A stretch of 64,000 bases of DNA from Bolinopsis microptera (lineage: Eukaryota; Ctenophora; Tentaculata; Lobata; Bolinopsidae). Positions 51,001 through 63,000 of this stretch are shown piece by piece. Location: contig NC_087080.1 of NCBI RefSeq assembly GCF_026151205.1, positions 9,203,720 to 9,267,719 on the forward strand, given 5' to 3'. The position numbers and the translations under genes are program-made. The notes beneath the pieces are model-generated. The model was not told where the DNA came from and made no database searches. It saw only the letters and a list, made by a program, of their open reading frames with translations. Within the stretch, counting starts at the first letter, position 1. Every line of letters begins with the position of its first letter.

Positions 51001-54000
51001 ATAGTATTGTCAACCAAAAAAGTGTGAGACTTTCCTGCATAGTGGGAAAACTTTCCAGCGCAACTGTTATGGTTTCCATGAGGGGAAATGAGAAGCTGAA
51101 AAGTCTAATTTGTCCTGATATACCTTGTAATCCAGAACCACAGCTAGAAGCTCTCCGGTGTTGAAGAATGAGATGCTCCTGTATTTCCCACCCGTGTTCT
51201 TTACCTGAGTTGTTTTAAAGTTTAACGGAGTTGTATTTTTATTGAGGCAGAAAAATTAATATGGAAGTGGATAACACCGATAGGTCATCGTGTAATTAAT
51301 AGTGTTATAGAAGCGAACTTTTGATCAATAAATTTATATATAGCCGCAAACTCACTCGTTTCCAAGATTTAGAGTTGAGTTTTGTCCAGAGGTTACCAGG
51401 TTTATCAATAGCATACAGCACGTCACCTGGTCCTACAGCCACGTCTTTTAGTGTTACCCTGTAGATAAGTGAACAACTGTAAAAACAAATTATTATATAA
51501 CTTGATTAACTTAAACACCGTCATTATCTTAATACCAACGAACTATTACATGAAACTGTCTTAACTTAAGAACATGCGACACCGGAGCAACTTGTCACCT
51601 GATGCCCTTATATGGTCATGACTGACTTACTTAGCGGGTAAAGTATCATCCTGGGTGAATGGTCCTAGGAAGGAGTCAGCGACCCACAGGGCTCCCGCAT
51701 CATCCACTCCGTAGAGCTGTCCACTTCCGGGATGTGCAGTGATCGCCTGGAAAATATTACGAAATATAAAAACTGAAAGGATAAAAGATTTTCCATCAAT
51801 AGTTTATATTCCGGACGAGGCAATGTAAAAAATTTAGAATTGAAATTTGTGTCTGTCTTTAAATTAATTTCACCTTGAATTTGTGGGATGAAGGGATTTC
51901 TCTGCAAGAGTCCTTGATTGCGTCCTTTACAAACAGGTTCCCTTCAACATCAACACCAACAAACTTTGGAACTGAAAAACAAAGTGTTAACGATAGTGCA
52001 ACTCATGTAATGATCACTTAATTTATTTGAGGGATACCCCTAGTGATAGCAAGTTAAATTTTTTTAAATTAAAAATATTAAATGAATTAAAAAAATAGAT
52101 ACTCGATAAATAGATAAAGTAGACATTAATAAACTTACTGTTAACATTAACGTGAGCGTTGGCCAAGATGCTGAGATCACCATTCTCCGCGATACACGCG
52201 TAGTTACCGGAATCTTCAGCTGCTACGTTGTGCAGCACAAGACTACCGTTACCGTGCAGGATCACATCACTGCTGTTTGTCAACATTCGGTTTCCTGGTT
52301 TTAGGGAGAAATATTGAGATGAAAGGTATTTATACTTCATGTTTATAAACTTATTACAAATTTTACCCGCTGTTCATCCAAACTTTCTGGACTTAGGAAA
52401 CTGAAAAAATCATTTAAAGAAATGCTAAATTCCCTGCCAATTTTGTTTGAGCGTGTTGCTTGACTTGCGAGTAGACTAACCGATGAGCCAGAAGACCCTG
52501 ATGGGGAGAGGTTTGCCCTGAGCAGCACAATCCAGTCTGACTGTTAGACCAGCAAACGTGTCCACATCGTTAGGTTGCACTGTGAACTGTAGGTACACAT
52601 CTGACGAACGGGGTGCTACGTGTTAGGAGCAATTACAAATTGTAAATCATAGGATCAAGTCAAAGTTTTGTGCGAAAACTTAAAGAGAATAACTCGCCTA
52701 GTGTGTATTACCACATTTTAAATTGGCTTAGAATCAAAACTATTTTACAGCTTATGATCCAACTAAAAAGAAAGTGAAAGTAAAGCACTCACTCTCAAGA
52801 GCAGAAGAGGAGGGCACTACAGGTGGGGTGACTGTCACCTTGGTAACCGGTTCAGCAGTAGTACTTATATCAGGTCCTTTTGATGTGGTCACACCAGTGA
52901 TCACACCTGGTCCGGTGGTGTAAGGAATCTTCTCATCAGAGTTCGTAGAGCGGACTGTAGGTGGAGAGGTGGTCTTCTTCTGTTTGTTTGAATCTGTTGT
53001 GCCGATATCAGGTTTGGAAGAGGTCGGTTTCTCTTTGTTTGATCCAGAGCTGATTGTGGGCGGAGAAGTTTTCTGTTTGTTTGAATCAGTTGTGCCGATA
53101 TCAGGTTTGGAAGAGGTTGGTTTCTCTTTGTTTGAATCAGTTGTGCTGACATCAGGTTTGGAAGAGGTCGCTTTCTCTTTGTTTGAATCAGTTGTGCCGA
53201 TATCAGGTTTGGAAGAGGTCGGTTTTTCTTTGTTTGATCCAGAGCTGATTGTGGGCGGAGAAGTCTTCTCTTTGTTTGAGTCAGTTGTGCCGATATCAGG
53301 TTGAGAAGAGGTCGCTTTCTGTCCCTCTGATTCAGCAGAACGGTCTGTAGGTGGGGAAGTGGTCTGCTCATCAGGTTGTTCAGTTGAGTACTGTTTAGAC
53401 TCCGTAGATTTGCCATCGCCTCCTCGGGAAGTTGTTTTCGAGTCCAGTTTGGATGTTACTTCTTCGCCTTTGCCACTCGTCGTCGCTGGCTTCATTCGAG
53501 ATGTAGTCAGAACCTTAGTAACTTCACCGTCATCAGAGGGTTTAGGTGTCTTCTGAAATGTCAGATTGTGATGTGAGGCAGCAAACTAGCAAGATTAACA
53601 GCATAAAATGCGAATTTCTAAGGCATGATAGTCTGATTGGGATCCATTAATTGATAGTCAAAAGAGCAAATGTTTCGTCGATTATTTAAGAATATACAAC
53701 TGTTCTTACCATGGGAGAAGAGGTAACCTCCTTTACAGCAGAGTCAGTAACAATAGGTTCCTCAGAGGTATTGGGTTCGTACGAAGGAATAACAGTAAGC
53801 CTAGATCTAGTAGACACTTCAGTATATTGTGATGACAGGACAGTATCTGAAATGAAATGGATTAAGTCCTTCGACACTCGGAATACTCCTCAAAAAGTGA
53901 GAAAAACTAGTAAATTATCAATATTATAGGTACATACCTATATCTGGTTACAATTAAATGTTATCTAAAACTCACTAGATCTTGAAAGGTCAGGGTCAGT

Positions 54001-57000
54001 GTAAGTTGAGTACATGGTCGTTGAAGTACCATGAGTCAAGTCAGTCGCAGTCAAAGCTGGCTTAGTCGTGGTTATAGAAGACTGTCGCGTTGATTTTAAA
54101 ACCAAAGTCGTGAGTAAAACATTTGGCAAAGTCAAAGAAGATTTAGATGCATATGTAAATGATGACGATTTAATGGATGTAAAAGGTATCGGTGATGACG
54201 TGGCAAACGTCGATGAAAAAGAAGATATTGACAGTGAAAGACGGGATGAAATGCTTGACAAAGTATCAATACTGGAACGAAGACTTGAAGACAATACATC
54301 TTTTGTTGAAACTTTCGTAGGAGACTCGGACGTTGCAGATAAAATCACCGAAGTTGTCGGTATCGAGGGTAATGAAAAGGATTCGGATACAATCAAGGAG
54401 TTGGAACTCTCCCTTGTCTGGTCAGATGATGTCGAAACGGCTGAGCTGCTCGAGCTCTCTCCTGTCGAGGAAGACTTCTCCAAAGACGATGACACTGAAT
54501 AAGTCTCCAAACTCTGGCTACTCGACATATCGCTCATGCTTGAAGATATTCCTGATTCAGAAGATGCTGTTTCCGAACTGATGGTCAAGGATGTTCCAGC
54601 TGACGACGTGGATTTCAGTCTGATCGAAGACCCTTCTGAGGACGACGTTTTGGTGTATGATGACGTCCTGTCAGTGACCGAAGATCCCATTGATGACGAC
54701 GACATTGTCATCGGAGTAGTTGTCGGTATTGATGGCAACGATGGCGAAGATGTCGATCTGTCTGTAAGCTTGATCGTTGGTTCTGATGAGCTGCTGACAG
54801 GTTTTCGGCTGCTTCCCGTGACAGGTTCCACCTGCGTGTCTGTCACCTGATCAGTTGAAGATATCGAGGATGTTTCACTCTTACCTCTCGTAACAGACGA
54901 ACTGTCTGTCTTTGATGACGAAAATTTGGTGGACGTCGGTTCGGCAGACGTTTCCGTCATACCGGTATTCGTCCTCAAACTGGGCGACGACGACATTTTC
55001 ACATACGATGTTGAAAACGAACTGCTGACAGTTCTTGTTGCTGTCGTTGGCGTTGCAGTCGGGATGGATGATAAAACCGAAGAGGAAGAGCTCGTGGTTT
55101 CATTATCACCACCCTTTCCTCCACCACCTCCATCCACGTTTTTCTTGGTGGTCGACGATGACACCGACGACGATCTGTCCAGGGAAGACGACAACGACGA
55201 ACTCTCCTCACTCGAACTCAACGACGACGTTGTGTATTTCAAACTGGTTGTTGATGCTGAAAACTTCGACTCTGTTACGGCCATTGTGGTCCCCGTGGAC
55301 CTCCCAGGTGAAAAAGTTATCGTGTTCGGTATCGTTGGTCTCATTGTCGTTGAGGCGACTAATTCTGAAGAAGAAACCGAGGAGCTAGTCCCCTCCGAGG
55401 AACTTGTGGTCAATTCTGAGGACACGGAGCTCTGTTGACTTGAGCTCTCAGATGAAGTCAAAATCACCGACGAAGTTACTGTCATCGGAGTAGTTGTCGG
55501 GATCGACGGCATCTCAGATGAACTTGATGTCACCACTTCCACCTCCGACACACTGCTCGATGACTCAAATGACGTTGATCGGCTTTCGCTCACCGAAGAT
55601 CTCGAGGAGGAAGCCACTTCATCGGATGAAGAGGTTATCGATGACCTACCGAAAGAGGAAGAAGGCAATATCACCGTGTCCGTGGATTGTCTCTCCACCG
55701 ATGACGTTGCCATGGTTGTACTTGGCGTCAAAGTTAGTGTCGGAGACAGGGTAAGATACGATGTCGAAAATGAGCTCTCGGACATGGTCACAGTCGTAGG
55801 GGTCGCAGTAGGGACGGGTGACATTGAAACACCTGAACTGCTCGAGCTCTCTCCTGTCGAGGACGACTTCTCCAAAGACGACGACATTGAGGAAGTCTCC
55901 AAACTCTGGCTACTCGAAATATCGCTCCTGCTTGAAGATATTCCTGATTCAGAAGATGCTGTTTCCGAACTGATGGTCAAGGATGTTCCAGCTGACGACG
56001 TGGATTCCAGTCTGATCGAAGACCCTTCTGAGGACGACGTTTTGGTGTATGATGACGACCTGTCAGTGACCGAAGATCCCATTGATGACGACGACATTGT
56101 CATCGGAGTAGTTGTCGGTATTGATGGCAGCGATGGCGAAGATGTTGATCTGTCTGTAAGCTTGATCGTTGGTTCTGATGAGGTGCTGACAGGTTTTCGG
56201 CTGCTTCCCGTGACAGGTTCCACCTGCGTGTCTGTCACCTGATCAGTTGAAGATATCGAGGATGTTTCACTCTTACCTCTCGTAACAGACGAACTGTCTG
56301 TCTTTGATGACGAAAATTTGGTGGACGTCGGTTCGGCAGACGTTTCCGTCATACCGGTATTCGTCCTCAAACTGGGCGACGACGACATTGTCACATACGA
56401 TGTTGAAAACGAACTGCTGACAGTTCTTGTTGCTGTCGTTGGCGTTGCAGTCGGGATGGATGATAAAACCGAAGAGGAAGAGCTCGTGGTTTCATTATCA
56501 CCACCCTTTCCTCCACCACCTCCATCCACGTTTTTCTTGGTGGTCGACGATGACACCGACGACGATCTGTCCAGGGAAGACGACAACGACGAACTCTCCT
56601 CACTCGAACTCAACGACGACGTTGTGTATTTCAAACTGGTTGTTGATGCTGAAAACTTCGACTCTGTTACGGCCATTGTGGTCCCCGTGGACCTCCCAGG
56701 TGAAAAAGTTATCGTGTTCGGTATCGTTGGTCTCATTGTCGTTGAGGCGACTAATTCTGAAGAAGAAACCGAGGAGCTAGTCCCCTCCGAGGAACTTGTG
56801 GTCAATTCTGAGGACACGGAGCTCTGTTGACTTGAGCTCTCAGATGAAGTCAAAATCACCGACGAAGTTACTGTCATCGGAGTAGTTGTCGGGATCGACG
56901 GCATCTCAGATGAACTTGATGTCACCACTTCCACCTCCGACACACTGCTCGATGACTCAAATGACGATGATCGGCTTTCGCTCACCGAGGATCTCGAGGA

Positions 57001-60000
57001 GGAAGCCACTTCATCGGATGAAGAGGTCATCGATGACCTACCGAAAGAGGAAGAAGGCAATATCACCGTGTCCGTGGATTGTCTCTCCACCGATGACGTT
57101 GCCATGGTTGTACTTGGCGTCAAAGTTAGTGTCGGAGACAGGGTAAGATACGATGTCGAAAATGAGCTCTCGGACATGGTCACAGTCGTAGGGGTCGCAG
57201 TAGGGACGGGTGACATTGAAACACCTGAACTGCTCGAGCTCTCTCCTGTCGAGGACGACTTCTCCAAAGACGACGACATTGAGGAAGTCTCCAAACTCTG
57301 GCTACTCGAAATATCGCTCCTGCTTGAAGATATTCCTGATTCAGAAGATGCTGTTTCCGAACTGATGGTCAAGGATGTTCCAGCTGACGACGTGGATTCC
57401 AGTCTGATCGAAGACCCTTCTGAGGACGACGTTTTGGTGTATGATGACGTCCTGTCAGTGACCGAAGATCCCATTGATGACGACGACATTGTCATCGGAG
57501 TAGTTGTCGGTATTGATGGCAGCGATGGCGAAGATGTTGATCTGTCTGTAAGCTTGATCGTTGGTTCTGATGAGGTGCTGACAGGTTTTCGGCTGCTTCC
57601 CGTGACAGGTTCCACCCGCGTGTCTGTCACCTGATCAGTGGAAGATGTCGAGGATGTTTCACTCTTACCGCTCGTAACAGACGAACTGTCTGTCTTTGAT
57701 GACGAAAATTTGGTGGACGTCGGTTCGGCAGACGTTTCCGTCATGCCGGTATTCGTCCTCAAACTGGGCGACGACGAAATTGTCACATACGATGTTGAAA
57801 ACGAACTGCTGACAGTTCTTGTTGCTGTCGTTGGCGTTGCAGTCGGGATGGATGATAAAACCGAAGAGGAAGAGCTCGTGGTTTCATTATCACCACCTTT
57901 TGCTCCACCACCTCCATCCACGTTTTTCTTGGTGGTCGACGATGACACCGACGACGATCTGTCCAGGGAAGACGACAACGACGAACTCTCCTCACTCGAA
58001 CTCAACGACGACGTTGTGTATTTCAAACTGGTTGTTGATGCTGAAAACTTCGACTCTGTTACGGCCATTGTGGTCCCCGTGGACCTCCCAGGTGAAAAAG
58101 TTATCGTGTTCGGTATCGTTGGTCTCATTGTCGTTGAGGCGACTAATTCTGAAGAAGAAACCGAGGAGCTAGTCCCCTCCGAGGAACTTGTGGTCAATTC
58201 TGAGGACACGGAGCTCTGTTGACTTGAGCTCTCAGATGAAGTCAAAATCACCGACGAAGTTACTGTCATCGGAGTAGTTGTCGGGATCGACGGCATCTCA
58301 GATGAACTTGATGTCACCACTTCCACCTCCGACACACTGCTCGATGACTCAAATGACGATGATCGGCTTTCGCTCACCGAGGATCTCGAGGAGGAAGCCA
58401 CTTCATCGGATGAAGAGGTCATCGATGACCTACCGAAAGAGGAAGAAGGCAATATCACCGTGTCCGTGGATTGTCTCTCCACCGATGATGTTGCCATGGT
58501 TGTACTTGGCGTCAAAGTTAGTGTCGGAGACAGGGTAAGATACGATGTCGAAAATGAGCTCTCAGACATGGTCACAGTCGTAGGGGTCGCAGTAGGGACG
58601 GGTGACATTGAAACACCTGAACTGCTCGAGCTCTCTCCTGTCGAGGACGACTTCTCCAAAGACGACGACATTGAGGAAGTCTCCAAACTCTGGCTACTCG
58701 AAATATCGCTCCTGCTTGAAGATATTCCTGATTCAGAAGATGCTGTTTCCGAACTGATGGTCAAGGATGTTCCAGCTGACGACGTGGATTCCAGTCTGAT
58801 CGAAGACCCTTCTGAGGACGACGTTTTGGTGTATGATGACGACCTGTCAGTGACCGAAGATCCCATTGATGACGACGACATTGTCATCGGAGTAGTTGTC
58901 GGTATTGATGGCAGCGATGGCGAAGATGTTGATCTGTCTGTAAGCTTGATCGTTGGTTCTGATGAGGTGCTGACAGGTTTTCGGCTGCTTCCCGTGACAG
59001 GTTCCACCCGCGTGTCTGTCACCTGATCAGTGGAAGATGTCGAGGATGTTTCACTCTTACCGCTCGTAACAGACGAACTGTCTGTCTTTGATGACGAAAA
59101 TTTGGTGGACGTCGGTTCGGCAGACGTTTCCGTCATGCCGGTATTCGTCCTCAAACTGGGCGACGACGAAATTGTCACATACGATGTTGAAAACGAACTG
59201 CTGACAGTTCTTGTTGCTGTCGTTGGCGTTGCAGTCGGGATGGATGATAAAACCGAAGAGGAAGAGCTCGTGGTTTCATTATCACCACCTTTTGCTCCAC
59301 CACCTCCATCCACGTTTTTCTTGGTGGTCGACGATGACACCGACGACGATCTGTCCAGGGAAGACGACAACGACGAACTCTCCTCACTCGAACTCAACGA
59401 CGACGTTGTGTATTTCAAACTGGTTGTTGATGCTGAAAACTTCGACTCTGTTACGGCCATTGTGGTCCCCGTGGACCTCCCAGGTGAAAAAGTTATCGTG
59501 TTCGGTATCGTTGGTCTCATTGTCGTTGAGGCGACTAATTCTGAAGAAGAAACCGAGGAGCTAGTCCCCTCCGAGGAACTTGTGGTCAATTCTGAGGACA
59601 CGGAGCTCTGTTGACTTGAGCTCTCAGATGAAGTCAAAATCACCGACGAAGTTACTGTCATCGGAGTAGTTGTCGGGATCGACGGCATCTCAGATGAACT
59701 TGATGTCACCACTTCCACCTCCGACACACTGCTCGATGACTCAAATGACGATGATCGGCTTTCGCTCACCGAGGATCTCGAGGAGGAAGCCACTTCATCG
59801 GATGAAGAGGTCATCGATGACCTACCGAAAGAGGAAGAAGGCAATATCGCCGTGTCCGTGGATTGTCTCTCCAACGATGACGTTGCCATGGTTGTACTTG
59901 GCGTCAAAGTTAGTGTCGGAGACAGGGTAAGATACGATGTCGAAAATGAGCTCTCGGACATGGTCACAGTCGTAGGGGTCGCAGTAGGGACGGGTGACAT

Positions 60001-63000
60001 TGAAACACCTGAACTGCTCGAGCTCTCTCCTGTCGAGGACGACTTCTCCAAAGACGACGACATTGAGGAAGTCTCCAAACTCTGGCTACTCGAAATATCG
60101 CTCCTGCTTGAAGATATTCCTGATTCAGAAGATGCTGTTTCCGAACTGATGGTCAAGGATGTTCCAGCTGACGACGTGGATTCCAGTCTGATCGAAGACC
60201 CTTCTGAGGACGACGTTTTGGTGTATGATGACGTCCTGTCAGTGACCGAAGATCCCATTGATGACGACGACATTGTCATCGGAGTAGTTGTCGGTATTGA
60301 TGGCAGCGATGGCGAAGATGTTGATCTGTCTGTAAGCTTGATCGTTGGTTCTGATGAGGTGCTGACAGGTTTTCGGCTGCTTCCCGTGACAGGTTCCACC
60401 CGCGTGTCTGTCACCTGATCAGTGGAAGATGTCGAGGATGTTTCACTCTTACCGCTCGTAACAGACGAACTGTCTGTCTTTGATGACGAAAATTTGGTGG
60501 ACGTCGGTTCGGCAGACGTTTCCGTCATGCCGGTATTCGTCCTCAAACTGGGCGACGACGAAATTGTCACATACGATGTTGAAAACGAACTGCTGACAGT
60601 TCTTGTTGCTGTCGTTGGCGTTGCAGTCGGGATGGATGATAAAACCGAAGAGGAAGAGCTCGTGGTTTCATTATCACCACCTTTTGCTCCACCACCTCCA
60701 TCCACGTTTTTCTTGGTGGTCGACGATGACACCGACGACGATCTGTCCAGGGAAGACGACAACGACGAACTCTCCTCACTCGAACTCAACGACGACGTTG
60801 TGTATTTCAAACTGGTTGTTGATGCTGAAAACTTCGACTCTGTTACGGCCATTGTGGTCCCCGTGGACCTCCCAGGTGAAAAAGTTATCGTGTTCGGTAT
60901 CGTTGGTCTCATTGTCGTTGAGGCGACTAATTCTGAAGAAGAAACCGAGGAGCTAGTCCCCTCCGAGGAACTTGTGGTCAATTCTGAGGACACGGAGCTC
61001 TGTTGACTTGAGCTCTCAGATGAAGTCAAAATCACCGACGAAGTTACTGTCATCGGAGTAGTTGTCGGGATCGACGGCATCTCAGATGAACTTGATGTCA
61101 CCACTTCCACCTCCGACACACTGCTCGATGACTCAAATGACGATGATCGGCTTTCGCTCACCGAGGATCTCGAGGAGGAAGCCACTTCATCGGATGAAGA
61201 GGTCATCGATGACCTACCGAAAGAGGAAGAAGGCAATATCACCGTGTCCGTGGATTGTCTCTCCACCGATGACGTTGCCATGGTTGTACTTGGCGTCAAA
61301 GTTAGTGTCGGAGACAGGGTAAGATACGATGTCGAAAATGAGCTCTCGGACATGGTCACAGTCGTAGGGGTCGCAGTAGGGACGGGTGACATTGAAACAC
61401 CTGAACTGCTCGAGCTCTCTCCTGTCGAGGACGACTTCTCCAAAGACGACGACATTGAGGAAGTCTCCAAACTCTGGCTACTCGAAATATCGCTCCTGCT
61501 TGAAGATATTCCTGATTCAGAAGATGCTGTTTCCGAACTGATGGTCAAGGATGTTCCAGCTGACGACGTGGATTCCAGTCTGATCGAAGACCCTTCTGAG
61601 GACGACGTTTTGGTGTATGATGACGTCCTGTCAGTGACCGAAGATCCCATTGATGACGACGACATTGTCATCGGAGTAGTTGTCGGTATTGATGGCAGCG
61701 ATGGCGAAGATGTTGATCTGTCTGTAAGCTTGATCGTTGGTTCTGATGAGGTGCTGACAGGTTTTCGGCTGCTTCCCGTGACAGGTTCCACCCGCGTGTC
61801 TGTCACCTGATCAGTGGAAGATGTCGAGGATGTTTCACTCTTACCGCTCGTAACAGACGAACTGTCTGTCTTTGATGACGAAAATTTGGTGGACGTCGGT
61901 TCGGCAGACGTTTCCGTCATGCCGGTATTCGTCCTCAAACTGGGCGACGACGAAATTGTCACATACGATGTTGAAAACGAACTGCTGACAGTTCTTGTTG
62001 CTGTCGTTGGCGTTGCAGTCGGGATGGATGATAAAACCGAAGAGGAAGAGCTCGTGGTTTCATTATCACCACCTTTTGCTCCACCACCTCCATCCACGTT
62101 TTTCTTGGTGGTCGACGATGACACCGACGACGATCTGTCCAGGGAAGACGACAACGACGAACTCTCCTCACTCGAACTCAACGACGACGTTGTGTATTTC
62201 AAACTGGTTGTTGATGCTGAAAACTTCGACTCTGTTACGGCCATTGTGGTCCCCGTGGACCTCCCAGGTGAAAAAGTTATCGTGTTCGGTATCGTTGGTC
62301 TCATTGTCGTTGAGGCGACTAATTCTGAAGAAGAAACCGAGGAGCTAGTCCCCTCCGAGGAACTTGTGGTCAATTCTGAGGACACGGAGCTCTGTTGACT
62401 TGAGCTCTCAGATGAAGTCAAAATCACCGACGAAGTTACTGTCATCGGAGTAGTTGTCGGGATCGACGGCATCTCAGATGAACTTGATGTCACCACTTCC
62501 ACCTCCGACACACTGCTCGATGACTCAAATGACGATGATCGGCTTTCGCTCACCGAGGATCTCGAGGAGGAAGCCACTTCATCGGATGAAGAGGTCATCG
62601 ATGACCTACCGAAAGAGGAAGAAGGCAATATCGCCGTGTCCGTGGATTGTCTCTCCAACGATGACGTTGCCATGGTTGTACTTGGCGTCAAAGTTAGTGT
62701 CGGAGACAGGGTAAGATACGATGTCGAAAATGAGCTCTCGGACATGGTCACAGTCGTAGGGGTCGCAGTAGGGACGGGTGACATTGAAACACCTGAACTG
62801 CTCGAGCTCTCTCCTGTCGAGGACGACTTCTCCAAAGACGACGACATTGAGGAAGTCTCCAAACTCTGGCTACTCGAAATATCGCTCCTGCTTGAAGATA
62901 TTCCTGATTCAGAAGATGCTGTTTCCGAACTGATGGTCAAGGATGTTCCAGCTGACGACGTGGATTCCAGTCTGATCGAAGACCCTTCTGAGGACGACGT

